A stretch of DNA of 64,000 nt from Eutreptiella sp. 'Long Island Sound 2002' (GCA_964036045.1 OZ038385.1:57383919-57447918); one strand, 5' to 3'; counted from the stretch's first letter, positions 22,860 to 33,978 are shown. Notes: generated by a model from the letters alone, not told the origin. A program made the numbers and translations.

Positions 22860-24885
22860 CATCAGGGCTCCTTTAAAAACTCAGCACCACTGGAGGGTGG
22901 GGGCAAAGTTGGGGGTCCCACACCACCCACCCACTCCTAGACCCCCTCAGCCCCCACTTCCCCCCCTTAAAAGGAGCCCTAGTGTGCGTGCTTGCGGGCA
23001 CGCATGGTTGCGTGTGTGCGTGTGCGTGTCTGTGTGTGTGTGTGTGTGTGTGTTCGTCTTTGCACTTTTGTTTTGGTTGGAACAAAAGTTTGCGTGTGTA
23101 TATGCCTACCAAAAAATGTATTGTTGTAACGGGGAGGAGCCAATTTTCCAGGTGGGCACATTTCACAACCATCCAGCACAATTTGGGGGTGGCTTCAAGA
23201 CGGCACGGGTTATGTAGCCACAATGATCCACGGTCATTTTGGCTGCGGCCCCAATAGTGCGTGGGCCATGTAGCTGCAATCCATGCTGAACCAAAGCCGA
23301 GTGCTCGTGTCAGTATAGTGGGGGACCTCCCGGCACTCGGCCCCTTTGAGGGTGCTATGGCTTGTACACGTTGGTGCATGATGCTGCACTTTCTATGTGT
23401 AGTGGTGGAGCTTCTGAACCGCACCCTGAACAATGGCCTGCAAACCATGAAAAGTCATCATGGCATGCCCTGTTCTTCGCGTGTCCATTTGTGCATGTGC
23501 TGGAATGACCAACTTTGCTTGCACGCATTGTTCGTGGAGAACACCCCCCACCCCCGTGTTGTGCATTCAAAATGCTCAGAATTGAACAGGGAATTCAAGC
23601 ACAACACCCAAAAATTTTGACCCCCCCCCCCACATCACCAGCAGCAATGCTGACACCACTCAGAATGGACCCCCCCCCCCCCCATCAGCACACCCCAGTG
23701 ACTACCCCTACAGCTCCGCCAACACAACACCAACACCAACACCAACAATGGCAGAACGCGCTCACCCATGCAACAACAATAGAGGGCAGCCCAAGACAGC
23801 AACAGACAGGCCAGAAAGACGCCCGGGGCAACACAGGCCCTGAGTGATGAGCAAAACCACCCACACCAAGCACAACAACACCAACAAGGAGCCCCCTGGA
23901 GCTAGGATCTCCCTCCTCAAGGGGAAGGAGGATGCAGGGTGCGACGAACCCACTCCCACCCCCCCTCACCCACCCCCTCCTCTACCTCCTCCCTACAACA
24001 ACACGCTCCTCCGCCACCCAATGCCCCCCAGGGCAGAAAGAATGGAGAGGGTGGAGAAGAAACTGGGCAAGGGGAAAGGGACAAACAAAGGGTGGTAACA
24101 GGACAGGGTAGACCCCGCGAAGGCGGCAGCCACCCCTGTGGCCTCACGGACCCAAAGAGGCAACCAGGATCCTCCAAGCATGCGTGGTAGCATGACCCGG
24201 CATGGCCTGGCATGATGGGGTCCTGGCAGAAGGGTCCAACCCAAAACCAAACCAAAACCAAAACCCCCCCGGACCCCCCTCATGGCACGGATGTTGGGGT
24301 CCCGAACTGAACTGAAACACCCCCATGGGATGCATTGCGCTTTGTGCTGTTTGCTGCAACAACGCGCTCATGAGTCTCCCATGACTCTCTGTCGTGAGAG
24401 CTTCGTGATAAGCAGAGTCAGAGAGTCAGGCCAGACAGACCCTCTCAGGTCGGATGGTTTGCCCCCAGCCCGGCAATCGGTGCTCCTGTTCCCCTGTGCC
24501 CCTGTACCCCTGTGCGGCTCTGCAGATCTGTGTCACAAGACCAAGCCAAGGCCCCATGGCGACAGATACTGTGCTGAGCCGCTGGGTCCAGACCCCACAT
24601 GCATTCCACAGACGCCGGACACGCAGCAGGAGGCCGGACCCAAATGTGCCCCAGCAGCCGATGAGCAGGGCCCGGCCGCTGAGGAGGCCGGGCCGCCTGA
24701 CTGGGGCTGGGAGACGGATGAGGACGATTTGGGACCTTCAGGCGCAGGAGCCGATGATTGGTCTTGTGATGCGACGCTGACGGCCCCTGAGTCGCTCCGT
24801 CTTCACATGTTGGGCCCCAAGACAGTGAGAGCCCCAAAACTCGCGCACCACGTGCCAGTGTGCCCAGCAAAGAGCACCGACGGAG
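18929..24885 (+). CDS. BRCT-domain N-terminal exons of a BRCT/ADP-ribosyltransferase gene model
   Basis: Exon 1 (18929-19268) starts at an ATG and reads a single BRCT-like domain: GKGF and EAQGGVV near residues 10-37, FLVSWG, then RLGIPIVRAEFLHECRRAG and YLV. This follows the BRCT order of strand, GG turn, beta core and the conserved region before the last helix. BRCT domains bind phosphoproteins or DNA ends. Exon 2 (20677-20922; acceptor CTGCAG, donor GTCACC) is proline/serine-rich linker. Exon 3 (24526-24885; acceptor CTGCAG, donor GTGCAC) is acidic, with WGWETDEDDLG. All three junctions are phase 1 and stay in frame. Introns contain a purine minisatellite, GT repeats and a reverse transcriptase fragment. 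The exon 3 donor is the least sure. The link to the downstream exons is inference from phase only; this could be a separate gene. Confidence 0.5.
19400..20060. repeat. Degenerate GAGCAG/GCGGAG purine-rich minisatellite
   Basis: Plus-strand DNA is dominated by variants of AGCAGAGCRG at roughly 5-10 bp spacing, giving very strong purine bias. Both strands are open for hundreds of codons, producing long Ser/Cys/Leu-rich frames on the minus strand that are repeat shadows. It fills the first intron of the BRCT gene model. Confidence 0.75.
20310..20400 (+). repeat. Possible tRNA-derived (SINE-like) sequence
   Basis: GTGGTTTAGCCGTCC resembles a Pol III A box and GGTTCAAACCC matches a B box, spaced about 40 bases apart. 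The T-arm around the B box pairs at four of five positions, but no acceptor stem can be formed. A decayed tRNA-like or SINE head is possible; a functional tRNA is not supported. Confidence 0.2.
21013..21090. repeat. (GT)n microsatellite
   Basis: Nearly perfect GT dinucleotides for about 78 bases with one GC interruption. Similar GT tracts occur at about 22122-22132, 22764-22784, 22828-22858 and 23010-23052, all within the same intron. They create threonine/histidine or cysteine/valine low-complexity frames with no meaning. Confidence 0.9.
21270..21960 (+). pseudogene. Reverse transcriptase fragment (FRDN type)
   Basis: The frame ending at 21489 reads GSIMISKEGYIYW, then SLAQFRDN, then VQEVCDLLSEIW. 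AQFRDN occupies the place of the YxDD catalytic box. After a frame change, 21600-21860 reads EYLPCILISSL and WASQILSALAW, which I recall as the thumb region following this box in a protist retroelement family. The start, palm motifs before FRDN and the end are missing, so it is a broken copy. It lies in intron 2 of the BRCT gene model. A second fragment of the same family is at 42360-42880. Confidence 0.5.
23205..23640. repeat. Dispersed poly-C element, copy 3 (both modules)
   Basis: Left module CGGCACGGGTTATGTAGCCAC with TTTTGGCTGCGGCCCCAAT, and right module TTCAAAATGCTCAGAATTGA, GGGAATTCAAG, AAAAATTTTGA and C13, are about 360 bases apart. The copy at 29437 has the same layout. Confidence 0.6.
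24240..24345. repeat. Dispersed poly-C element, copy 4 (right end)
   Basis: An A/C-rich tract AAACCAAAACCCCCCC leads to GGATGTTGGGGTCCCGAACTG and AACTGAAACACCCCCATG, matching the right end of the copy at 18839-18885. Confidence 0.55.
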
Positions 24886-25007
24886 GTGCACTCCAGCCCA
24901 CGTGGAAGGGCAGGGCCTGCGACATTCCCTGGCAATGAGATTCTTGGTCACAGGCATTTGTTTAGGAGGGGGCCCTCTTCCAGCCCCATTCCAAGCCCGC
25001 ATGTTGC

Positions 25008-25721
25008 GTGGTGTGCGCGGGTCCACATACGGTGATGATTGGCAGGCTGCGCCTGAGCATTTGGGGACGTCCTGACCCTATGCCTGCCGACAGGCCATTC
25101 CAATGTGGTCGCAGACAGGGTCGCAGACAGGCCCTCCGGCACCATCCACGACCTAGGGCAGCACTTTCTGTACCTGAATCCCATCTCGAGGAAACACTTC
25201 GATGGAGCCACACGGTCAACGGTCATTCTGCAGTGCAGAGGTCCTTATGGTTTTTCGACCGCCACTTTCACTGCAACAAGAATGAGTCAGAGAAGAGGAG
25301 ACTTATGACCGAAGTGACAAGGGACTGCCACTGCATCCTGGGGAAACCCAACAGTCAAGTCGATCGCGGAGAAATGGGAAACCTGCCCATACCTCAGATG
25401 GTGAACTCTGTCGTGTACCTCGACTTCATGCACTTGCCCCACTATGCCGGGCACAACTTTGCGTTGATGGTCACGTGCGGGCTCTCCAGATTCGCGAGGG
25501 TCTTCCCTATGAACAAGAAGGCGGACAGCGAGTGGACAATTGACCGTGTATTCCACCCACAACTTGAATGGCGAGCAAATACTCGCAGCCTTCGGGTGCA
25601 TCACTATCACCATTGCCTGGTGCCAGGATGCTGTGCATGCAGTAGGGAGTGTGGCAACTTCTGGCCAAATGGGCTATGCCTAGCCAACACACCCATCGAC
25701 AACAGTTGGCCATGGATCTGA
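25008..25721 (+). pseudogene. Retroviral-type integrase fragment (LTR retrotransposon)
   Basis: Within this frame, residues 66-110 read WSHTVNGH...TRDCHC, an HHCC-like zinc-binding domain (H68, H73, C107, C109). A linker follows, then VVYLDFMHLPHYAGHNFALM and CGLSRFARVFP, the start of the DDE integrase core with its first aspartate at residue 139. The second Asp-containing strand is replaced by TCGLSRF and the frame degenerates after about residue 185, so the DD35E centre is incomplete. No LTRs, protease or reverse transcriptase are visible nearby. It sits in the intron between BRCT exon 3 and the exon at 26881. Best reading: a truncated Ty3/gypsy-like relic. Confidence 0.55.
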
Positions 25722-26880
25722 CACAGTCAAAAGATAGTTGCATGAGGTGCAGTAAGAGGCAGCATCTGAATACACCTCAACCATGCGCCCCCTTGTGCCC
25801 TTTGCTAATTCATCACGAATCTTCATGCGGCTGTGCGTTGCTCGGCGTGGTTGTGCGTGGCTCCATGTGGCTGTGCGTTCCCCTGTGTGGTTGTGTGTGG
25901 CTCTCCTCATGCAGAGCTGCTTGCCTGCATGGACCCTGTCTGTCCACCCTGTCTGTCTGACCCTGTCTGTCTGTCTGTCGACAGCAAGCCTGCCTCATCA
26001 ATTATGTGTTCCCCTTGATGTTTATGGGGAGAGGAGACGGGCACCGATGTGTGGGAGGGTTGTGGTCACAAGGGACCATACACATAGCATTTTCTGACTT
26101 CAGTTTAGAGAAAGAGGGGCGTGTTTGGACGGCGTTGGGAGTTAGTGCATGTCTGAGAGGATTTGGATGCAGCACCTTTCTCTACACGCGCGCACGCTTG
26201 CTCGCCAAGCCAAACCAAGCCAAGCCAAGGCCTGGATGGCTCGCATGGCATGGCATGGTTCAGTACTGCCACTGCAAACACAAACATACAGACCATGACA
26301 ACCGAAGACAAAAGATGAATATCTAACACCATCCAATTGCTAAAGGGAATGCAAGAGCTACTTCTTTTCCACATGACTTTTAGCCCATACTTCGGGATGG
26401 CAAGATTGCAGAGGCACGTCATTGCACAGCACACACAGGATACACAGAACATGCACCCCTCCCCCGCTTTGCCCCTAGCTGGCACTTCCGTACACAAACA
26501 GAAAACACTGCACATGGACAAAAGGCGGGTGCCACATGTCAGCGGCTGTGACACACTGCTGCAAACCACTGCGGGAAAGGACAGCATGCTTCCAGAAGTC
26601 ACAACACCCTCTCAATTCCTGGGGCTCTGACTCAGCAGAAAAGATTTTTTTACAAGTACAATGAAGCTTTTCCCCCATCAATTGCTGAATGTGGCTGCCA
26701 AATCAGCTGCACATGGGTCTCACTCGCAAAACCGTCCTGGGTTTTAAACGATGCTTACACACAAACACAGAGCCACATAGGCCTCTGCACACACACGTAC
26801 ACAGCCGATACGCACGCAGGCACAAGACACACGTGCGGGCGCACACACACAATCGATTGATGCACCCCACCTATTCTCAG

Positions 26881-27095
26881 GCAACGCACTGCAGCCTGCG
26901 GATGCCGTGGGTGAATGGCGCATGACCGCACTTGCCCAGCGCAAACCGAAGGCGAAGCCACGATTCACGAAAGTGGACCAGCTGCGCAGCCGCGTGGAAC
27001 GCATTCAGCGCGAAGACCATCGGTTTACAGTGGTCCGCCACCGCATGGACGCTGTGTTGACTGCATTCGGGGCCCTGCCTTTCACTGAGCAGAAG
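26881..27095 (+). CDS. Candidate internal exon 4 of the BRCT/ADP-ribosyltransferase model
   Basis: The acceptor CTATTCTCAG is followed by a phase-1 exon rich in basic, helix-forming residues (QLRSRVERIQREDHRF), ending at the donor AAG/GTGTGG in phase 0. Phase 1 in and phase 0 out fit the flanking exons at 24526-24885 and 28821-29126. A second open frame, 27115-27336, with protein-like text (AVGYDILSVVSHILG) overlaps downstream in a different frame and ends at a stop, so an alternative or terminal exon is possible here. Confidence 0.35.
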
Positions 27096-27549
27096 GTGTG
27101 GGCGTTTGCTGTGCAATACTACAGAGTCAGGCCGCACAGCCGTGCTCATGCACGGCGGCCCCAAAGCGCTCGTTTCGGGGCCCGCAGCATCGCGCACGCG
27201 TCTTCCCAAACCGGTGGCTACCGTTCGACCTTCGTTTGCCACTCCAACTGCTGTCGGTTACGACATTCTGTCAGTTGTCTCACACATTCTGGGTGCATCG
27301 GCCGTTCCTAAACTGAGGCATGAGACTTTCCAATAACCGTGCCCCCCCCCTTTGAGGTCGAGCTGTGTACCAAAACAATGTCTTTCTCGTGGGGCCAATG
27401 ACAGGCGTCGGATATAGAGCTATTTCGCAAGGGGGGGAGGGGTTGGATGAGTCGGTGTCAACTTGAGTGGGTGGGTTGTTGGCTGAGTATCCCTCCCCCT
27501 CCCTCTTATCGCCTGGGGGGCCGGGGTTATGTGCCCCTGTTGCATGCAG

Positions 27550-27957
27550 GACCTCATCAATGTTCCATGATTTTTTGTGGCTGTGGGGCAACAGTTTCAT
27601 ATGTGGCCAAGGCCCAGCTCACTTGTGGTGGGTGGGTGTTCACTTTCCGAAGCCTGGCCAACAAACATCGCAAGGGCGTGCTGTGTGTGGCCGGCACGAT
27701 TGTCTTTGAGCCCCGTTGTGTTGCAAGACACCCCACGGCTCTGCTGGATGACTCCGTCAAAGAGCATCAGGCTGCCCCGGCGGCGCCCTCCACGCGGTTT
27801 GTCTGTCAGGCGGACCTGTTGGGCCGAAGGCAGTCTGATGTGATCTGCGCCTTTGTCCCGGAGCGGATGTGTCCACCAGCGTTCACTGTTGTCCTGCTGC
27901 GGGGGAGGGGGAGGGGGCATGCCTCCACGCGGCAGGCGGCCGACGCTTGGCGGTGAA
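27550..27957 (+). CDS. Possible exon, unrecognised
   Basis: After acceptor TTGCATGCAG the frame reads [20 protein letters not shown] and [17 protein letters not shown], which looks coded. It requires phase 1 at its start and has no clear phase-0 donor, so it does not fit the chain of neighbouring exons. It could be an alternative exon or an unrelated remnant. No family recognised. Confidence 0.25.
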
Positions 27958-28034
27958 ACACTTCCAGCTTTCGCCGTTCGTCGGGTCTCAATTCGGGTTT
28001 GGGCTGACCGGACTCGCGGGCACACATTGGCCTA

Positions 28035-28036
<2 letters not shown>

Positions 28037-28088
<52 letters not shown>

Positions 28089-28158
28089 GCACACACACAC
28101 ACACACACACATACGCACACACACACACACATACGCACACACACACACACACACACAC
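28037..28158. repeat. (CA)n microsatellite with CATACGCA interruptions
   Basis: About 120 bases of CA repeat are broken three times by a TACG unit. The interval 28159-28820 to the next exon contains a C/T-rich stretch with CCCCATTTTTCC motifs and no gene. Confidence 0.9.
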
Positions 28159-28820
28159 CCTCCTCAAAGAAGTACCAACCGGCGTACTCACTCAGCCCTC
28201 ACTCAGTCTTTATGGCACACACACCCCTCCTCCCTTTCTCGCTCTGACCGTGCGTTTCCCCATTCCCGCTCCTTTCTGAAGTTTTGCCCGTTTGGGTTCG
28301 TTGCGGGTAGCTCTTGGGAGGTGGGTGGGTTACACAGGGTATGCCTGCCAAAGGTTCCACGGTTCCACCTTCGCTGAGCTCACCCTTATTAGCCTCTACC
28401 CAAGCCGACTGGGTGCCCGAATTTTCGGATACCCGCGGATCCCTTTGATTTCCCCCATTTTTCCATCCGGATACCGGATACGTAGTTTTGTAAAGGGAAC
28501 CAATGGGAAGGTCTGCGGCCTCCGGAAAAATTGGGGAAATGGATTGGGGAACATGGGTATCTCACTATCTCGTCGCTTTTTTCTTCCGTTTTCCTCCCGT
28601 TAACCCCCCCGTTTTTCGCCATTTTTCTGCCACTTGTAGAGGCTGTTCATACAATTGCGAAAGTGATCTTATGATGAATCCCCGTTTCTCCCATTTCCCC
28701 CCGTTTTGCCCCATTTCCCCCCATTTTTCCAAGGCGTCTTCGGGGACTTGGGGACTTCGGATTCGGGTACCTCGGTACCCACCAACACCACCTTCCCCCG
28801 TCCGTCCGTTTGCATTACAG

Positions 28821-31734
28821 AGAATTCTGACACCCGGCCATTTGGTCAAATATTTGCTGGCGAGCGGTCTATTGGGGCGGCCCAAGCGCGAGGTGGGCAC
28901 GGGCAAAACGCGCGACGACGCGTGGGCGATCGAGGAGACGTTCTCTTGTCGGCCGGTGAAGCAACCGGTGCTTAGGGAGCGGGTCCTGACCCCCGCCGTC
29001 AGTCTGCGGGCGGACCTGCGCAGTCTGTCCCGAGAGCAGAGGCGGGTGCTGGAGCGGTACGCCCCCCGACTGCCTTGGAACTGGCAGGAGGAGTCCGACA
29101 CCGAGTCTGAGGAGTCCAGTGAAGAGGTATACCTTACTTGTGCACAAGGGATCTGGAGGGACAGTTGCCGTTCCCTGGGCTACAGGACGACGCTGGGCCT
29201 GGGCTGTGGGACGGTGATTGGGCCTGAGCCTTGTACAACCTCCGGCAGGGCTCTACCCCCTTACACCCGATCACTGTCGTGGCTTCGAATCAGTGTAGAG
29301 ATGGTAGTGCGCGCCTGAAGCGCCGCAAAGCAAGTGCTGGTGACTGCGTTTGTGTTATGATTGTTTTGCGAGGGGGAGGCAGTTGGCTCAACAGGCCCCC
29401 ACAATCCACGTTCCCTCGGGGCGTGGCCCCCCAGACGACACGAGTTATGTAGGCACGATCCACACTCGTTGTTGGTCTGGCCCCAATGGCAGGGCTTTGC
29501 TCTAATATTCATTCCGGCGGGGGGGGGGGTCCCCTCCCTACCCGAGACCCCCTCCCTCCCAAAGTGGGGGGAAATGAAATTTTACAACGGGGAACATTTT
29601 TCAGGCCATTTTTGGTTCCCAAACTCTGCACCCTCAGACCCCTGCACCTCCGTACAAGCAAAGCCCTGCCCGATCGGTTTTCCACCGCTCCTGTCCATTC
29701 AAAATGCCCGGAATGAAACGGGGAATTCAAGAATGCCCCCAATCAACAAGAACTGATGACACCCCCCCCCCCCTTTTTGAGGGTCCAGTTGTTATCCCAT
29801 TCCTTTTTGGCCGAATTAATACAGAACCAGACCATTGCCTGAAGCCAGTGCTCAGAGCCTATTCCAACGGTTCACACGGCCATTGCGCACCACAAGGGCC
29901 AGTGTGGCTATGTGGCCAGGTGTTTGCCAGTGGCATTTCCTGAGGGGGAGGTTCCGAAAAGGGGCCCCCGTCCACTGTCTGTGTGGCCATTCAGGGGTAC
30001 CCACACGTACGATGTGTCACCCCCTTTCCTTTGAGGCGATGGCGTCGGGCCTTGTGTGGTGGTGTAGTACACCCCCTTTTGTCCTCCAGTACCGGAAACA
30101 GGGCTTGGGCAGTGGTCTACCCGCCCGTACCGCAACCCACTGCCCCTCAGTCAATGGTCACAAGCCTCCCAAGCGACGTGCGCCCCCCGCCCCCCCCCGC
30201 GTGTGCTGCCCAGGAGATGCAATGGCCATTCCCCTCGAAGAGACAGAGGTACTGCGCCCCAGAGCCATCTGCCGCCCAGGAGATGGAATGGAGGTGCTGG
30301 GACGACTTCCCCTCGAAGAGGCAGGGGTACTGCGCGTATCTGCTGCGCAAGGCCGAGCGCAAGGCCACGCGCATCCGGATCGCGAATCGCCGAGCCAAAA
30401 AAGAGTCGTGGACCCGCGGAGGCAGTGCCCCGTGGAAGCGGTGGCTGCTTCAGGAGCAAGGCTCGTCTCGCGTGCCGCTTCCGCCGCGGCATTCCAGTCG
30501 CCCCCGGCCCCAGCCTCGGCGGTTGGTATCAAAGGCCCCCTCGGCGCAGTCTCGGGACGTGCCAGGGGCTGCTGCTCTGGGCAAGGTACGCCCCAACCCA
30601 CGGGACCAGTCCCCCTCCGGGTGCGCTGCCTGTGTCCCCAACGTGTTTTTTTTTTAACCGTCGGGGGCCCTTTCCTTTTCAGGACCTGATCTCCTCCCGC
30701 ACCTTCATCGGACGCAGTGGGCACCTCAGGGGCTTTCCGGTCAGACAACAAAACCTGCAGTGCGAAGCAGTGGGCAAGTGGAAGTGGATTTCGTTGGTCA
30801 CTGAGGAAAATGCTGTTGTCTGCAATTTGCACGCGACCGGGCCAACGGTCAAGCCCCTGTGAATCGTGCACCCAACACCGACAGCACTGTACCCGTGCTA
30901 TGGAACAAGCAACGTGTCGTGCAATTTTCTGAGTCAGAAACGGTGCCATAGAGGCAGGGGCTTTCCACAACATATTTTTCCGAGCAGCTTTTCCAAGCAT
31001 TTTGTCCCGAGCATGTTGCCCATGTTGGACCCGTGTGCCGTTCGGTGCTCCCATCCGCCACCCTGTGCCCCGCGAGCCTAGGCATGGAGTTCTGGGTCCA
31101 GAGCCCACGACCGGCGACTTACTTCCACTGCTGGAGTATATGCCTTTATCCCCCAGGGGCGGCAGGCACAACGATTCCGCATCGGCGCCCGTTCCGTAAT
31201 ACCCCATGGTGCTCAGACAGAGGCTTGTGATAAAGCAGTCGCGGTTGACGATGAACCGAGGGTGGCTGTCATTTGAATGACAGCCGTCGGTGATCCCACC
31301 AGCGGCGGTTGTCAATGAGGTGACCGCGCTTGTCGGTTGGCCCGTGGCGGTTGTCATCGAACCGACTGCAGCTGCCAGTTCGGCGACGTCTGCCGGCAAA
31401 CAGCGGCCGTTGGCCAGTACCCCGGGGCTGTTGCCAGTGGTCTGTCACCGTCAGGCATGCGTCCCGCAGTTCATTCCCAGTCCCCGCGGTCCCCCGACGC
31501 GCCGCTCGTGCACAGGTCCAGGGCAATCTCGCGGACCTGTCGTTTGAGGATCCCACGCTGGACTACTCGCTGGCCTTCATGGCCCAGACGCAGCACAACG
31601 CCGCCTTCCGGGACCTGCTCTGGGCCTCCGGCGCGGCGTTCCCGCCGTGCGACACGTGGCTGTACAGCAAAATGAGGAAGGAGTGGTCTGTGGGGGCGGA
31701 GCGCGTCGAGCACTGGGCCTACGTCCATCAAAAG
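28821..31734 (+). CDS. Middle exons of the BRCT/ADP-ribosyltransferase model
   Basis: Four exons, all phase 0 at both ends: 28821-29126 (acceptor TTGCATTACAG, donor GTATAC), 30214-30585 (donor GTACGC), 30683-30796 (acceptor TTTTCAG, donor GTCACT) and 31516-31734 (acceptor GCACAG, donor GTACGT). The first is basic and then acidic (SREQRRVLERYAPRLPWNW, then a Glu/Ser tail). The second is basic (RKAERKATRIRIANRRAKK), possibly a nuclear localisation or nucleic-acid-binding stretch, and has an internal ~65-bp duplication. The last is globular-looking with aromatic residues (FRDLLWASGAAFPPCDTWLY). I recognise no family in these exons. They are joined to the ADP-ribosyltransferase exons because strand, order and phase agree. 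Confidence 0.5.
29437..29775. repeat. Dispersed poly-C element, copy 5 (both modules)
   Basis: Left module GACACGAGTTATGTAGGCAC with GGTCTGGCCCCAATGGCAGG, and right module TTCAAAATGCCCGGAATGAA and ACGGGGAATTCAAGAATGCC plus a C13 tract, are about 260 bases apart. It lies within the intron between 29126 and 30214. Confidence 0.6.
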
Positions 31735-32194
31735 GTACGTGTACCTGTTCCCTTGCCTCGGGGGCATTCGCCTGATTTTGTGCCGCATGACGTGTACCCT
31801 CGTACACGCCGAGGGGGCGTTGAAGTGGGAACCCGGACCCCGTGCCCCTCCAGACCCCCCAAACCTACGGCCACGGGGAGCAGCCGTTTCTTCAACTACG
31901 CAGTGGGACCGACAACAGCAGTACGGCTCGGGACTTTGGAAGCAGGCTTTGTTTATGAGGAATTCATACGTAGGGGGGGGGGGGGGGATCTGGGGGGGTG
32001 CCACAAAGGGCCGCTTATTCAGACTTGAGTTTCCGTCAGCCAAATTTTGGGTCAAGATTTTTTTTTTGAGTGGGTGGGTCTCACATCCAAAAGAACCCCC
32101 CCCCTTCATAAACAAACCCTGTTTAGGAGATACACGTGTGCGTCTGCCAGAATTTTCCTGTTGCTGCTTCACTTATGGTCAGTTAAAGTTAAAG

Positions 32195-32345
32195 TTAAAG
32201 TTTTAAACCCCAGAAATTTGTTGCCAAAAAGCCCAATTACATGGGGAGTTCAAATTTGCCCCCCCCGAAAAAACCCAAAAAGATGACAAGCAGTTGGTGT
32301 AGCAAATGTCGTGTGACAACATTTTCTGCGTTTTTTTTTTAATCC
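32195..32345. repeat. Dispersed poly-C element, copy 6 (diverged)
   Basis: CAATTACATGGGGAGTTCAAATTTGC followed by CCCCCCCCG and an A-rich tract matches the right module of the family, though more diverged. The copy is in the 3.9-kb intron between 31734 and 35665. Confidence 0.4.
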
Positions 32346-32798
32346 CGCATTCAAAGGCGTTGTGCTGCATGGGCCTATTGGCATTGGTTGCCGCGTGGCG
32401 GAGGGTTTCCCCAAATTTCCAAACGAAACGGCGGTGGTGCTCTCGACCCGTGGCAGGGCCGTCGTGTAGCAGTCGGATGGTTGTGGTTGATATGCCCCCA
32501 TGTGGAAGGACAGCCCACGGGTGTGTGTGGCAGGACTGCGGTAAACCGACGCTGGGGGCCTGTCAACCGACAGTCGCTGACGGTTGGACCGACGGCGGCC
32601 GGTTTTGTCTTGAGGTCGAGGCGCAGCAGAGTCCAGCCAACAGTGCCGCGTAGACGAGGCCTCTGCCGTAGTGCAGTGCATGCCCAGTGCCAGCGTGGCC
32701 CCCAACACAGGCCCGATGTACGGCTGAAGGTGGTTTGAGAATCCAATAAAACGCGGTGGAGTGGCGACCACTTCAGACAACATCAGTGACAGGGCTAC

Positions 32799-33016
32799 GT
32801 GTGTGGGGGGGGGGGGGGGTGCGTGTGTGTGGGTGGGTGTGGGTGTGTGGCCGTGTGGCCGTGTGGGTGTGTGGGTGTGTGGGTGTGTGGGTGTGTGCCT
32901 GTGTGTGTGGGTGTGTGGGTGTGTAGGCGTGTGGGTGTGTGGGTGTGTGTGTGTGTGTGTGTGGGTGTGTGGGTGTGTGGGCGTGTGGGTGTGTGGGTGT
33001 GTGGGTGTGTGGGGGG
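32799..33016. repeat. GTGTGGGTGTGT minisatellite, left block
   Basis: A 6-8 bp G/T unit (GTGTGGG, with GTGTGGCC and GTGTGCCT variants) repeats for about 215 bases after a run of twelve G. An equivalent array in the same orientation lies at 35268-35615 on the far side of the CTAGTAAA-bounded unit. Confidence 0.9.
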
Positions 33017-33019
33017 TCT

Positions 33020-33305
33020 GTAGTGAAACCTAGTAAAAAAATTTTTTTTCAAAAAAAAATTTTTTACTAGTCAACAGTTTACTAGGTTCACTAGTTTTTT
33101 ACTAGGTATTGGGAACCTAGTAAAAAAAAAGTTTTGTTTTACTAGGCTTCAAAACCTAGTAAAAAAAATTTTTTACTAGGTTTCGGAACCTAGTAAAAAA
33201 AAAGTTTTGTTTTTACTAGGTTTCGGAACCTAGTAAAAAAAAGTTTTTGTTTTTACTAGGTTTCAGAACCTAGTGAAAAAAAAAGTTTTTTTTTTACTAG
33301 GTTAC
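33020..33305. repeat. CCTAGTAAAAAA hairpin repeats, left block
   Basis: Five imperfect ~48-bp units each consist of ACCTAGTAAAAAAAA, a short spacer and TTTTTTACTAGGTTT, so each unit is itself an inverted repeat able to form a hairpin. The block begins with GTGAAACCTAGTA (33023-33035), whose exact reverse complement is at 35253-35265. Confidence 0.85.
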
Positions 33306-33978
33306 TGGGTAGCCACCTTGCCCACTTGTGGGCCACTTCTGATTCTGCCCCCCGCTCTGAAGCGGTGGGGACCCCCCGAGGCGGCAGGGGTTATGTAGCC
33401 ACCTTGCCCACTTGTGGGCCACTTCTGATTCTGCCCCCCGCTCTGAAGTGGAGGGGATCCCCGAGGCGGCAGGTGTTACGTAGCCACCTTGCCCACAAGT
33501 GGGCCACTTCTGATTCTGCCCCCCGCTCTGAAGCGGAGGGGATCCCCGAGGCGGCAGGGGTTATGTAGCCACCTTGCCCACAAGTGGGCCACTTCTGATT
33601 CCGCCCCCCGCTCTGAAGCGGAGTGGATCCCCGAGGCGGCAGGGGTTACGTAGCCACCTTGCCCACAAGTGGGCCACTTGTGATTCTGTCCGTGTGTGGG
33701 GATCCCCGAGGCGGCAGGGGTTACGTAGCCACCTTGCCCACAAGTGGGCCACTTCTGATTCCGCCCCCCGCTCTGAAGCGGAGTGGATCCCCGAGGCGGC
33801 AGGGGTTACGTAGCCACCTTGCCCACAAGTGGGCCACTTGTGATTCTGTCCGTGTGTGGGGATCCCCGAGGCGGCAGGGGTTACGTAGCCACCTTGCCCA
33901 CAAATGGGCCACTTCTGATTCCGCCCCCCGCTCTGAAGCGGAGGGGATCCCCGAGGCGGCAGGGGTTACGTAGCCACC
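33306..33978. repeat. 85/75-bp tandem array
   Basis: Eight near-identical units each contain TTAYGTAGCCACCTTGCCCA, then AGTGGGCCACTTCTGATT, a CCCCCCGCTCTGAAGCGG block and GATCCCCGAGGCGGCAGG. The start of TTAYG recurs at 33391, 33476, 33561, 33646, 33721, 33806, 33881 and 33966, giving spacings 85, 85, 85, 75, 85, 75, 85. The 75-bp form replaces the CTCTGAAGCGG block with CGTGTGTGGG. The last copy runs straight into the cysteine-rich open frame. Confidence 0.95.

Noticed and set aside
30158-31399. 413-codon open frame on the minus strand
   Set aside because: It is antisense to plus-strand exons 30214-30585 and 30683-30796, which have good splice signals and consistent phase. The minus frame is open because of GC-rich codon bias and shows no domain.
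33306-33978. CRISPR-like array
   Set aside because: The units are contiguous 85/75-bp tandem repeats without unique spacers, in eukaryotic DNA with spliced genes.
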